A stretch of DNA of 64,000 bases, taken from contig JADJWQ010000006.1 of assembly GCA_016716265.1 (NCBI GenBank), forward strand, positions 1,887,501 to 1,951,500. Reading direction: 5' to 3'. This document shows, piece after piece, positions 1 to 9,325 of the stretch (position 1 is its first letter; every line of letters starts with the position of its first letter). This stretch comes from Planctomycetota bacterium (GTDB lineage Bacteria > Planctomycetota > UBA1135 > UBA2386). Below the pieces are notes generated by a model. It was not told the origin of the DNA. It saw only the letters and a program-made list of their open reading frames with translations, and made no database searches. A program made the position numbers and the translations under genes.

Positions 1-477
1 CGCTGCCCGGGGGACCGTGGCGCGACACACGCTCTGCGATGCAGACACCGCGACCGATCTCGTCACGGCGACCTGCGCCCGGGAAAATCGCTGCGCATTA
101 CGGATATCCTCCTTGGCAGAGGCTCCCAGTGAGCAGAGTTCACGATTGGACGCGTCCCCGCCGAGACCGGTGAAGAGTGCGAACGGAGACCCGAGCGTCG
201 CTCGCTGCAATCATCCGCTCGTGCCACCCCGCCTCCGATGGTGTCCGGGTCGTCACGGGTGGGTCGTCACGGCTGGGTCTTCATGGGCGGGTCAACCCGA
301 TACTCGGTAACCACCGCAACTTGACGTGCGCTCGCGATCGCGCTGAAGGTAGCCGTGTTCGGTTGGACAGGCCCCGCTGGCTCGCGGGTCCTTTCGACCT
401 CCGCCGCTCGGGTGGCCCGAGCTGCCCGGGCTCTCTCGTGTCAATCCCAACGACCGGGCTTCGGCCGGTTTCCAACC
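1..477. other. Gene-poor leader region with a short tandem repeat
   Basis: No convincing gene is visible in this stretch before the first exported protein. The open frames on both strands are rich in Arg, Pro and Ser and look like products of high GC. A 14-bp tandem repeat lies at 246-296 and is listed separately. A TTGACG hexamer at 321-326 resembles a -35 box but has no good -10 partner. Confidence 0.5.
246..296. repeat. Tandem repeat, 14-bp unit, about 3.5 copies
   Basis: Three consecutive 14-base units of the form (c/t)gggtcgtcacgg(g/c) lie at 246-259, 260-273 and 274-287, followed by a partial unit. The third unit has diverged (cgtcac to cttcat). The repeat lies about 180 bases upstream of the first gene and is not clearly within a coding frame. 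No function can be assigned. Confidence 0.6.
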
Positions 478-1782
478 ATGCTCTTTCGCTCCATCTGCAT
501 TGCCGGCGGCCTGCTCGCTGCCGGCCTGGTCGCCCAGGGCGGCCTCGGCAAGCCGGTGAACATCGGCACGTCCGGCAGCCACCGGATCGACGTCCAGACG
601 ACCGCCTCGGGAGGCGCTGGGTACACGGTCAACGGTGCGCTCGGCGTCGAAGTCGACAATGCCGGCCACATCTGGGTGACGGCGCGTCGCGACACGACGT
701 CGACCGCGAACCCGCACATCCTCGTCGAGTACGACGCCAACGGCGCCTACGTCGCCTGGTATGCCCAGCCCCCGGGCACGGCCGGCAGCGGCTGGGGAAT
801 CCGCGATCTCGCACACAACCTCGAGTTCAACCCGACCTCGAGCGACCCTGAGCTGATCTACGGCGGCTGTGAGAACAGCGCGTCCGCGAACACGATCTTC
901 GCTTGGGATCCGGTCGGGAAGTCGTGGGTCAATGCGGCGAACGTCGTGATCACCGCACCGGTCAACACGGTCGTGCGCGCGCTCGCGCTGATGCCGGCCT
1001 CGAGCCCGGCGGTCCAGGCGGCGTTCCCGATCGCCACGAAGGGTGTCTTCGTGACCGCGAACTTCGGGAGCGTCGTCGAGTACATCGACGTGGCGACCGG
1101 CGCGCCCGCCGCGCCGGCGACGCCGTCCGTCACGCCCGCTGCGTACGGCGCGTGGTTCGACACGCAGACCGACACCGTCTGGTGGTTCAGCCAGTCGGGC
1201 GGTCCGGTCGCCAGCATGCAGGTGGACTTCGAGCAGGCGAGCGTCACCGGCGTCCCGACGGGCCAGCACTTCATCGGCGACCTGGGCATCCCGGGCACGA
1301 ATCCGGGCGGTCTCGCCGGCGGTGCGTCCGGCAGGCTGGACCCGGCGACCGGCATCACCGAGCTGACCTACCTGACCCAGGCGACCGTCGACGAGGTCGT
1401 GCGCGTCGAGGGCAACTACAACTACGGCAGCCCCGGCTGCATGCCGGGCAGCCTGCACTTCTCGAACTGCTGGGCCTACGCAGGCTCGGCGACCTACTCG
1501 ATCGTGATCCAGGGCCTCACGACCCCCCTCGGCTATCTCGCCGCGGGTGTCGCCGGACCGACGATCAACCCGCTGCCGTGGCTCTTCGTGTGCGGCATCG
1601 ACCTGCAGGTCGTTCCGCTCCCGCCGGTGCTGTTCCCGATTCCGGCAGTCGGCGGCACGGCCAATGCGACCTTCAGCCTGGCCGCGGCGCCTCCCGGCCC
1701 CTACACGATCAATTGGCAATGGCTGGAGGTGACCCCGGCGGGCATCACGGTCTCCCGGGCGGGCTCCACCTACATCCAATGA
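478..1782 (+). CDS. Exported propeller-like protein of unknown function
   Basis: A 434-residue protein. The ATG at 478 was chosen because it opens directly into a signal peptide, with a hydrophobic core of about 12 residues ending LVA and a predicted cut before Gln20; the frame is open further upstream but encodes no plausible protein. The mature part alternates short beta-rich repeats with phrases such as NAGHIWVTARRD and AYGAWFDTQTDTVWWF, typical of NHL/SMP-30-like propeller blades that read out stored values. The C-terminal 110 residues form a Pro/Gly-rich beta-sandwich resembling the tails of other exported proteins here. No catalytic motif is visible. The stop codon overlaps an ATG (ATGA), so a small downstream frame could be coupled to it. 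Confidence 0.85.
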   Translation: MLFRSICIAGGLLAAGLVAQGGLGKPVNIGTSGSHRIDVQTTASGGAGYTVNGALGVEVDNAGHIWVTARRDTTSTANPHILVEYDANGAYVAWYAQPPGTAGSGWGIRDLAHNLEFNPTSSDPELIYGGCENSASANTIFAWDPVGKSWVNAANVVITAPVNTVVRALALMPASSPAVQAAFPIATKGVFVTANFGSVVEYIDVATGAPAAPATPSVTPAAYGAWFDTQTDTVWWFSQSGGPVASMQVDFEQASVTGVPTGQHFIGDLGIPGTNPGGLAGGASGRLDPATGITELTYLTQATVDEVVRVEGNYNYGSPGCMPGSLHFSNCWAYAGSATYSIVIQGLTTPLGYLAAGVAGPTINPLPWLFVCGIDLQVVPLPPVLFPIPAVGGTANATFSLAAAPPGPYTINWQWLEVTPAGITVSRAGSTYIQ

Positions 1783-2141
1783 CAGCGCGCGGGCACCGGT
1801 GGAGGTGCCCGCGTCTCGCGCCCCGGGCCCCGCACCCGGGAACATCGCCGCCCGCGTTCGACCCGGTCGCCACCTGGGCGCCGGAATTCGAGTTCGGGCG
1901 CGATGGCGCGCGCCTGACCGCGCGGCTGCCCGCGATCCACATCTCGATCGACGAGCTGCTCCTCGAGCTGACGGAGCACGCCGTGTTCGAGAGCGCCCGC
2001 CGCGGCGCGGATCGATCGTACGACGCGCGCGCTTCGCTCGCCACGGCGGCGGCGCACCGACGGTCGACGGCAACGCTCGCCCGTTCCCCGCTACACTCGG
2101 ATCGATCGACCCTGGCGCGGTCGAGACCGGATGCGACATGA
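1779..2141 (+). CDS. Possible small coupled protein, 120 residues
   Basis: This frame begins at an ATGA that overlaps the stop of the preceding gene and ends at an ATGA that overlaps the start of the next, so it would link the two genes into one transcript by 4-base overlaps at both ends. The middle (about residues 31-77) looks like folded protein, with phrases such as TWAPEFEFGRDG and HISIDELLLELTEHAVF, while both ends are Arg/Ser/Ala-rich and look like GC-driven noise. No family is recognised. It may be a real small gene or an accident of open reading in high GC; it fills an otherwise empty gap of 355 bases. Confidence 0.35.
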   Translation: MTARGHRWRCPRLAPRAPHPGTSPPAFDPVATWAPEFEFGRDGARLTARLPAIHISIDELLLELTEHAVFESARRGADRSYDARASLATAAAHRRSTATLARSPLHSDRSTLARSRPDAT

Positions 2142-4621
2142 AGCAGCGCGCCGCCGTCGTCTGGTTCCTGCTCGCGGTGCTCGCCGGCGGGGTGTTCCTG
2201 CTCGCGAAGCGGACGGCCCGGCCAGGAGTGGGCCGCATCGCCACGACCGCGCCCGCGGCGGACGACCGGCCGCAGAGCGCTCCCGATCCGGAGCGCCGGA
2301 GCGCGACCGCCGACGCTCCGTCGGGCGCTGACGACGGCGCAACGGAGAGCCCCGCCACACGCCGGCAGGTCGACCGCCTCGCGGGTCGCACGCTCGTCGC
2401 GTTCCGGGTGCTCGTCGCGCCGGCCAGACCTCTGGTGGGTGCCCAGCTCGTGGTGTTCCGCGGCGACCAGCTGCTCGCCGACGTGCGGACGGACGACCGG
2501 GGGATCGCCGAGCTGACGGCGGACGACCGCCCCGCGACCGTGGTCCTCGCGATCCCCGGCCGTCCGCTCGAGCAACGCGACGTCGCGCTGACTCCGGGCC
2601 GGCAGGACCTCGTGCTCGACGCGGGGGCGCGCGTCACCGGACGCTTCGTGCCGACGAGCGAGACGACGCCGGGACCGCTCCGGATCGGGGTCGACTCCGA
2701 TCGTGCATTGCCGTCCACCGACGCCCTGCCGGACGCGGTCTCGAGAGTCCTCGAGGCGCGCGCGCTGCGCGGCGGATACTCCATCGTCACGACCGACGCA
2801 GACGGGCGCTTCGAGCTGAACGGACTGCCGCCACGCTGGAGCGGCATACTGAGGCTCCAACACCGTTGGCGGGTGGTGTCGACGTCCGCTGGCGATCTGC
2901 TGCCGCGCGCACGTGGAATCCGGATCGCGGCACCGGTCGACGACGTGGTCGTGCGCATCGCACTGCCAGCCACGTTGCGCGGCCGCCTCGTCGCGTGCGA
3001 TGACCGGGCGCCGCTCGGCGACGCGCGGGTCGCCGCGACGCTCCGCATTGCAGAGACGGCGACCCCCGTGCTCGCCAGCGACACGACTGACGCCGACGGC
3101 CGCTTCGTGCTCGACGCACCGGACGAGTCGCTCGTCGGGCTCGAACTCCGGCTCGGCGACAGCTACGTCGCGTCTCCTCCGATCCTGACGCTGCAGCAAG
3201 GCGAGCTCCCTGCCGACGGTGACCTCGGCGACGTGATCGTCCGCGACGTTCGTCACGTACCGTTCCTCGCCCTCGACGAACGGGGCGCGCCGATCGGCGG
3301 CGCCGTGGCGGCCGCCGCCGGCCTGCGTAGCCGACCGACCGGCCGCGATGGCCGCGGCGAGCTGCGCTGGCTGTCGCGCGCGGTCGATCGTATGGACGTC
3401 ACGGCGCCGCGCTTCGTGCCCGCCGTCCGCGAGATCCCTGCGGTCGTCGCCGAGCGGCTGGTCGTGACGTTGGTGCTCGCCAACGAGCTGGAGGTCGCAT
3501 TGCAGCTGCCTGACGGAGCCGACCCGGGCCAGTTCAAGGTCGCGCTGTACGGTGAACAGGCGATCACCGCGGCACCGGTAGCCGACCGCATCACCCAGCA
3601 GAGACACGTGTCCGCCTGGACCGTCCCGCAGCTCGCCCTCTATGCGGCTGCTCCGGACACCTACCTGTGCGCGCAGCCGGACTCCGACGGCCGGGCGGTG
3701 TTCCGCGCGCTTCGACCGGGCATCGAGATCGGGCTCCATGTGTGCGGCATCACCGGTGACATGGTCTACCACTCCGGGACGATCGCACCGCTCGCGCCCG
3801 CCGAGCGCCGCCGGATCGTCGTCTCGCTGGCCGATCGCATGATCGTGTTCCGCGGTCGGGTCGTCGACGACGCCGGGAGTCCGCTGTCACGTGCGTGCGT
3901 CCAGCTCGGCGGCCAGCTCCTCGGTTGGACCACCGACGACGGCAGCTTCTGCTGCTATCTGGCGACGCCCGAGACCGCCACGCTGATCCTGCAGCACCGC
4001 GCCTGCGCGACCCGTTACGTGCCCGACTACGCGGTGCCGATCGACGGCCGGCCGGTCGAGTTCCGCCTCGGTGCGGCTCGCCCGGTGACGATCGAGGTCG
4101 TCGACGTGAACGGCACCCCGATGCCAGAAGCAGAGGTGTGGACCCGCTACGCGGGCTTCACCACGAACACGCACCGCCTCGGCGGCGCCCGGCATGTCGC
4201 GTCCTCGACTCCCGACGCACCCTTCGAGCTGATCGTGAACCTGGCTGGCCGCACCTACCGGCAACCGCACGTTCCTGCCGAGTCGTCCGCCCGCGTCGTC
4301 GTGCCGCTGCACGGCCGCGTCGCCGCGCACGTCGCAAGCACGTCGACGGCCGGCCGGACCGGTCGCTTCTCGCTGATCCTCGCACCGGTCGATGTCGAGG
4401 CCGGCGACGCGATCAGTGTGAGACGACCGTCGGCCGACGGCCTCCGGCTCGAATTGCCCGCCGTCCACCCCGGCACCTACCGCGCCTCGCTCGCCTACGA
4501 GCCGTCGGACACCGAACGGCGATCCGGTCGCTCGCGATCGACGTCGGAGCCGGTGCTCGTCACCGTGACGGGCGGCCTCGATTCCGTCCTGAACCTCGCG
4601 CTCCCCGCGGGCGGGAACTGA
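2138..4621 (+). CDS. Membrane-anchored protein with carboxypeptidase-regulatory-like repeats
   Basis: An 827-residue protein. The ATG at 2138 gives an N-terminal MKQR followed by a single hydrophobic segment (residues 7-24) and no clear cleavage site, so it is probably anchored in the inner membrane with the bulk outside the cytoplasm. The rest is a chain of prealbumin-like beta-sandwich modules of the carboxypeptidase regulatory-like type, recognised by phrases such as DADGRFELNGLP, DADGRFVLDAPDESL and DDAGSPLSRACVQL. Such modules usually mediate binding or spacing at the cell surface, but no enzymatic domain is attached. The upstream in-frame extension back to 1799 lacks protein character and was excluded. 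Function is unknown. Confidence 0.85.
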   Translation: MKQRAAVVWFLLAVLAGGVFLLAKRTARPGVGRIATTAPAADDRPQSAPDPERRSATADAPSGADDGATESPATRRQVDRLAGRTLVAFRVLVAPARPLVGAQLVVFRGDQLLADVRTDDRGIAELTADDRPATVVLAIPGRPLEQRDVALTPGRQDLVLDAGARVTGRFVPTSETTPGPLRIGVDSDRALPSTDALPDAVSRVLEARALRGGYSIVTTDADGRFELNGLPPRWSGILRLQHRWRVVSTSAGDLLPRARGIRIAAPVDDVVVRIALPATLRGRLVACDDRAPLGDARVAATLRIAETATPVLASDTTDADGRFVLDAPDESLVGLELRLGDSYVASPPILTLQQGELPADGDLGDVIVRDVRHVPFLALDERGAPIGGAVAAAAGLRSRPTGRDGRGELRWLSRAVDRMDVTAPRFVPAVREIPAVVAERLVVTLVLANELEVALQLPDGADPGQFKVALYGEQAITAAPVADRITQQRHVSAWTVPQLALYAAAPDTYLCAQPDSDGRAVFRALRPGIEIGLHVCGITGDMVYHSGTIAPLAPAERRRIVVSLADRMIVFRGRVVDDAGSPLSRACVQLGGQLLGWTTDDGSFCCYLATPETATLILQHRACATRYVPDYAVPIDGRPVEFRLGAARPVTIEVVDVNGTPMPEAEVWTRYAGFTTNTHRLGGARHVASSTPDAPFELIVNLAGRTYRQPHVPAESSARVVVPLHGRVAAHVASTSTAGRTGRFSLILAPVDVEAGDAISVRRPSADGLRLELPAVHPGTYRASLAYEPSDTERRSGRSRSTSEPVLVTVTGGLDSVLNLALPAGGN

Positions 4622-4900
4622 CGCTGCGACCGGCGCTCCGTCCTCTCGGCACCGCCACGCCACGGAGCGTGCTGTACCGGCGGTCGCCCGCCACCAGCAC
4701 CTTCCGCCGCGCCCCCGATCAACGGCCGCGCGACGCAGACCGGCAGACCGCAAGTCGCCGCGCTCACGGCGCCCGGCCACCACGGGCGGCCCGAGCCGTG
4801 CTTCAATGGCCGCCGCCCGCCCTCGCCATATCGCCGTCCGCTTCCGTGTCGGGCGACTGACGCAGTGCGACCAGGCCGCCGACCCTGTCCAGACGCCGCC

Positions 4901-7900
4901 ATGAACCGCCGTCGCTCTCCATTCCTGCTCTGTACGATCACGGTGGCCATTGCCGTCATCGACCTCGCTGCACAACAACTGGTTCGCGACGTCCGCACCG
5001 GAGGAGGCAGCAACGTCGGTAGCGGCCCGCAGCAACTGGTGGAGATGGGCGGTACGGTGTTCTTCACCGCGGTCACGGAACACGGCCGGGAGCTGTGGCG
5101 GACCGATGGAACTCGAGGCGGCACGTCGATCGTGAAGGACATCGCGCCAGGTTCCGACTCCTCGTCGCCGGAGTCGCTCGTTCGCGTCGGCTCCCGGCTG
5201 TTCTTCACCGCCAGCGTGGCCGGACTCGGCCGCGAGCTGTGGGTCTCCGACGGCACGACCGCCGGAACGCACCTGGTCGCGGACTTGCGCCCGGGCTCGG
5301 CCTCGTCGTCGATCGCCGCGATGACCGGATTCGGCGGCGTCCTGTGCTTCGCGTTCGACGACGGCACGCACGGCCAGGAGCTGTGGACGTCGGATGGCAC
5401 GGCTGCTGGCACGACGATGGTCGCGGATCTGCTGGTGGGTACCACCGGCTCCGGGCCGGCGGACCTGGAGGTCCACAATGGAGCACTCTATTTCACCGCG
5501 ACGATCGCGGGCGCCGGCCGCGAGCTCTGCCGAAGCGATGGCACGCCAGCGGGCACCGGGCTGTTCGTCGACGTGCTGCCGGGCGTCGGGTCGTCCCGCG
5601 TGCAGCAGCTCACGTCGTCCAGCGGCTACCTGTATTTCAGCGCCGACGGCGGCTCGACCGGCGCCGAGCTGTGGAGGTCCGATGGCACCGTCGCGGGCAC
5701 CGTCCTCGTCGCCGACCTCCAGCCCGGCGGCGGCGGGTCGGGCCCCACCGAGCTGACCGCGATGGGCAGCCGTGTGGTGTTCACCGCGAACGACGGCACG
5801 CACGGTCTCGAACCATTCGCATCGGACGGCGCGGCTGCGGGCACGATCCTCCTCCTCGACATTGTCGCGGGCAGCACGTCGTCGTTCCCGATGAGCTATT
5901 GCGCCGCATCGCCGAGCCTCCTGCTGTTCGTCGCGCAGGGCCCCGGCATCGGTCGCGAGCCCTATCGCACCGACGGCACGCCCGCCGGCACCTACCTCGC
6001 TCGCGACGTCCTGGTCGGCTCCAACAGCTCCGATCCGACCGAGCTGACGGCGGCCTTCGGCGGGGTCGTGTTCGCGGCGACGACGAATGCGAGCGGCCGT
6101 GAGCTGTGGTTCTCCGACGGCACGCTGGCCGGCACTCGTCTGGTCGTGGACCTGGCGCTCGGCACGGGAAGCTCGAGCCCCACCGCGTTCCGCGTGCTCG
6201 GGAACGAGCTGCTGTTCGCAGCGAACGACGGGGTGCTCGGTGCAGAGCCGTGGCGAACCGACGGCACCGCGACCGGCACGGCGCTGGTCGCGGATGTCGC
6301 CGACACGCGGCCCGGCTCGCTCCCGTTCGGCTTCCGGCGCGCGGGTGCTCGCGTCGTGTTCGCTGCGCACGACCAGTCGGCGCAATCCGAGCTGTGGTCG
6401 AGCGACGGCACCGCGGCGAACACCGTGAAGATCGACCTCGGCGGGACGCTGAACCAGATCGCGGAGCTCACCGGATTCGGCAGCCTCGCCGTCGGCAGCG
6501 CATGGAGAGCGGGCAGCGGTCGCGAGCTGCTCGTCACCGACGGCACCGCCGCTGGCACGGCGGTGATCGACCTGGCGGCCGCCCTGCAGAGCTCGAGCCC
6601 GCGCGACTTCGCGGTCTCCCGCGGACTCGCGTTCTTCGCAGCCGACACCGGGACCGGCTTCGAGCCGTGGGTTACGGACGGCACGGCGGCCGGCACGCTC
6701 CAGCTCGCGGAGCTGCGCACCGCCGGCTTCTCGTCCAACCCCCGTGGCTTCGCACCCGCTGGCGTGCATACCGTGTTCGCCGCCGACCTCGACGGCCTCG
6801 GAGTCGAGCTCGCGGTCACCGACGGCACTCCGGCTGGAACCGGATTGCTCGCCGACCTTCGCGCGGGTGCCGGCTCGTCGTCCCCCGACTACCTGACGCC
6901 GGCCGGCGGACTCGTCTGGTTCGCCGCTACGACGACGGCGAACGGAAGGGAGCTGCACGTGACGGATGGCACGCCGGCCGGGACCTCGATGGTCGTCGAC
7001 CTCTCGCCGGGAGTCACGAACACCGAACCCGGCCCGATCGCCGCACTGGGCACTGCCGGGGTCGTGTTCGTCGCGCTGCAGGGTGCGACCGGGCGCGAGC
7101 TGTTCTTCAGCGATGGCACGGCCGCCGGGACGCGCCTCGTCGGTGAGGTCGTCCCCGGCGGCCTGCACGGTGCGATCGAAGACCTGACCGCGGCCCGTGA
7201 CGTCGTGTACTTCACGGCCGACGACGGCGTGCGCGGACGCGAGGTCTGGACCTCCGATGGCGCTTCGGTCCGGTTGGTCGCGGACCTGTTTCCCGGTGGC
7301 CCGAGCGGCGTGGTTCCCGGCACGCTGCAGACCGTCCCCGGCACCAACGTCGCCGTGTTCGCAGGCTCCGACGGCACGGCGGGCCTGCAGATCTTCGCGA
7401 CCGACGGTAGCGCCGCGAACACACGGCAGATCGGCCATGTCGGTCCATACGCCGGCGCAGGGGCCGTCTCGATCACCGAGACGTCGCTGCTCGGCAATGC
7501 GTTGTGGTTCGCCTGTAATGACGGGCAGTCCGGAATCGAGCCGTGGCGGATCGTGCTGGGCGGCCCGGCGTCGGTCGCCGTGTACGGTTCCGGCTGCAAC
7601 GGCTCCAGCGGCGCGCCACCGCGGATCGGTCACGTCGGCGTTCCTGCGCTCGGCACGCCCGCGTTCGCGGTCACGGTGTCCGGCGCGCGCCCCGTGTCGC
7701 CGACGGTCCTGAACGTCGGATTCCGCCCGAGTGCTCTGCCGATCGGAACGTGCCGCCTGCTCGTCGACCTGCCGGTGACCGCGCTGGGAACCCGGGTCAC
7801 CGACGCCGCCGGCTTCGCGAGCACGCCGATCCCGATCGCCTACGACCCACGACTGGTCGGGATCGTGCTCTACGGGCAGTACGTGGTCCTCGATGCCGGC

Positions 7901-7960
7901 GGCGCTCTGCTGAACCTGGCGGCGCTCAGCGACGGAATCGAGATGCTGGTCGGCTTCTGA
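4901..7960 (+). CDS. Exported ELWxxDGT-repeat protein
   Basis: A 1,019-residue protein. A signal peptide runs from MNRRRSP through a hydrophobic core to DLAA, with predicted cleavage before Gln. The mature part consists of about 17 repeats of 45-50 residues, each carrying a variant of ELW-x-x-DGT-x-x-GT (for example ELWRTDGTRGGT, ELWVSDGTTAGT, EPWVTDGTAAGT). This is the ELWxxDGT repeat family, thought to fold as propeller-like blades. The last 120 residues, beginning with YGSGCNGS, form the C-terminal module shared with other exported proteins in the window. The ATG at 4901 was preferred to in-frame codons 12 triplets upstream because it starts the signal peptide. The role is unknown; a surface or secreted location is likely. 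Confidence 0.92.
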   Translation: MNRRRSPFLLCTITVAIAVIDLAAQQLVRDVRTGGGSNVGSGPQQLVEMGGTVFFTAVTEHGRELWRTDGTRGGTSIVKDIAPGSDSSSPESLVRVGSRLFFTASVAGLGRELWVSDGTTAGTHLVADLRPGSASSSIAAMTGFGGVLCFAFDDGTHGQELWTSDGTAAGTTMVADLLVGTTGSGPADLEVHNGALYFTATIAGAGRELCRSDGTPAGTGLFVDVLPGVGSSRVQQLTSSSGYLYFSADGGSTGAELWRSDGTVAGTVLVADLQPGGGGSGPTELTAMGSRVVFTANDGTHGLEPFASDGAAAGTILLLDIVAGSTSSFPMSYCAASPSLLLFVAQGPGIGREPYRTDGTPAGTYLARDVLVGSNSSDPTELTAAFGGVVFAATTNASGRELWFSDGTLAGTRLVVDLALGTGSSSPTAFRVLGNELLFAANDGVLGAEPWRTDGTATGTALVADVADTRPGSLPFGFRRAGARVVFAAHDQSAQSELWSSDGTAANTVKIDLGGTLNQIAELTGFGSLAVGSAWRAGSGRELLVTDGTAAGTAVIDLAAALQSSSPRDFAVSRGLAFFAADTGTGFEPWVTDGTAAGTLQLAELRTAGFSSNPRGFAPAGVHTVFAADLDGLGVELAVTDGTPAGTGLLADLRAGAGSSSPDYLTPAGGLVWFAATTTANGRELHVTDGTPAGTSMVVDLSPGVTNTEPGPIAALGTAGVVFVALQGATGRELFFSDGTAAGTRLVGEVVPGGLHGAIEDLTAARDVVYFTADDGVRGREVWTSDGASVRLVADLFPGGPSGVVPGTLQTVPGTNVAVFAGSDGTAGLQIFATDGSAANTRQIGHVGPYAGAGAVSITETSLLGNALWFACNDGQSGIEPWRIVLGGPASVAVYGSGCNGSSGAPPRIGHVGVPALGTPAFAVTVSGARPVSPTVLNVGFRPSALPIGTCRLLVDLPVTALGTRVTDAAGFASTPIPIAYDPRLVGIVLYGQYVVLDAGGALLNLAALSDGIEMLVGF

Positions 7961-8059
7961 CCGGCGGAGGACCGCGCCCGGAGCAACCACCAGAGCCGTG
8001 CAGCGCTGCCGCGGACGGTCCCGCGACGCGCCGCCGCGGTCGACCCCAGGGAGTTCCCG

Positions 8060-9265
8060 ATGGTGATCCGCTCCGCTCTGACGTCCGTGCTCGCGCTGTT
8101 GCTGCCGGCTGCCATCGCCGGCCAGACCGTGCCCGACGAGGTGTTCGGTCTGAAGTCCTGCGGCTCGTCGCCGCCGGTGTGCGGCAACACGCCGTCCGCC
8201 GTGCCGGTGCACCTGTTCTCGTTCTTCGTCGACGGCAGCGGCTTCCGCGATCGTGGCACCGTGACGCTCGCAGGCGCGCCGGTCGACGTCGACGGGCTCG
8301 CGATCTCGCCGGTCCACGGGCTGCTCGCGTTCCGCATCGACCGCGCCCCCAATGGCCAGGTCGACGGGTCGTACCTGCTCGGCCTCGACCCGCACACGGC
8401 GGTCGCCTACCCGCGTGGGCCGCGGCTGACGCGCGAGGTCCGCGGTGCTGCCATCGACGCCCAGGGCGCGCTGTGGACGCTCGACTCCGCCGCGAACGAG
8501 CTCGTGCGCATCGACCCGGTGCTCGGCTTCGAGCTCGGTGCGGGCCTGCCGCTGCGGGAGTCGGGCCGGCCGTTCTCGGTCAGCGACATCTCCGACCTCG
8601 CGATCGCGGGCGACGGGACCTTCCACGTCACGTCGCGCAACGAGATCTACACGCTGGACGTGACCACGGGTGACCTGACGCTGGTGCTGACCGACACGGG
8701 CACCGGCAATGCCGGCGCGACGTTCGTGACGGCCGCCGGACCACGCACGCTGATCACGTTCGACGTCAACTACATCGACGACCTGTTCCGCTACGACCTG
8801 TCGCTCCCCAACACACCGAGGACGTTGCTGATCGGCAACGTGCTGCCGCTGTTCAATGCCGGCCGTGGCGACCTCGCGTCCCTGCCCAACGACGTCGTCG
8901 TCGCCCGCTGTGCGTTCCGCAACGGCTCCGGAGTGAACCCGGCGGCCTACGGCTGCCTGTCCGCGCCGGTCGTCGGCCGCACCTGGCGCGCCACCATCGA
9001 CACGACCCCGCTGACGGCGGCGACCATCGTCGCATTCGCGCTGACGCCCGACCCCGGACTGCCCTTCCTCGGTGGCGAGATCCTGGTCGGCCTCGCACCG
9101 CCGCCGTCGCTGCAGACCGGCATGGGCTCGCACTCGCTGACGCTGCCGAGCGTGGCCGCGATGATCGGCAGCGTCGTTCCGACGCAGGGCCTGCGGATCG
9201 ACAACGTCGGCCCGACGACCCGGCTCGTGCCGCTGAACGCGCAGGACCTCGTGGTCGGCCTGTGA
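8060..9265 (+). CDS. Exported propeller-like protein of unknown function
   Basis: A 401-residue protein whose ATG is preceded by a GGGAG ribosome-binding sequence 7 bases upstream. The signal peptide ends AIAG with Gln as the first predicted mature residue. Blade-like phrases follow: DGLAISPVHGLLAFRID, AAIDAQGALWTLD and DLAIAGDGTFHVTSRN, consistent with an NHL or SMP-30-type propeller. Two Cys pairs near the mature N-terminus (SCGSS, VCGN) may form disulfides. The final 110 residues resemble the C-terminal module of the neighbouring ELWxxDGT protein, which lies 99 bases upstream on the same strand, so the two may be cotranscribed. No catalytic residues are recognisable. Confidence 0.88.
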   Translation: MVIRSALTSVLALLLPAAIAGQTVPDEVFGLKSCGSSPPVCGNTPSAVPVHLFSFFVDGSGFRDRGTVTLAGAPVDVDGLAISPVHGLLAFRIDRAPNGQVDGSYLLGLDPHTAVAYPRGPRLTREVRGAAIDAQGALWTLDSAANELVRIDPVLGFELGAGLPLRESGRPFSVSDISDLAIAGDGTFHVTSRNEIYTLDVTTGDLTLVLTDTGTGNAGATFVTAAGPRTLITFDVNYIDDLFRYDLSLPNTPRTLLIGNVLPLFNAGRGDLASLPNDVVVARCAFRNGSGVNPAAYGCLSAPVVGRTWRATIDTTPLTAATIVAFALTPDPGLPFLGGEILVGLAPPPSLQTGMGSHSLTLPSVAAMIGSVVPTQGLRIDNVGPTTRLVPLNAQDLVVGL

Positions 9266-9325
9266 CGCGACCCGCGTCCGCCTGGAACCTGCGCAGCCGC
9301 CGCGGTACGACGGGGGGCGCTTCCG

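Noticed and set aside
321..326. TTGACG considered as a -35 promoter element of the first gene.
   Set aside because: No TATAAT-like hexamer lies 16-18 bases downstream, and one hexamer alone is expected by chance.
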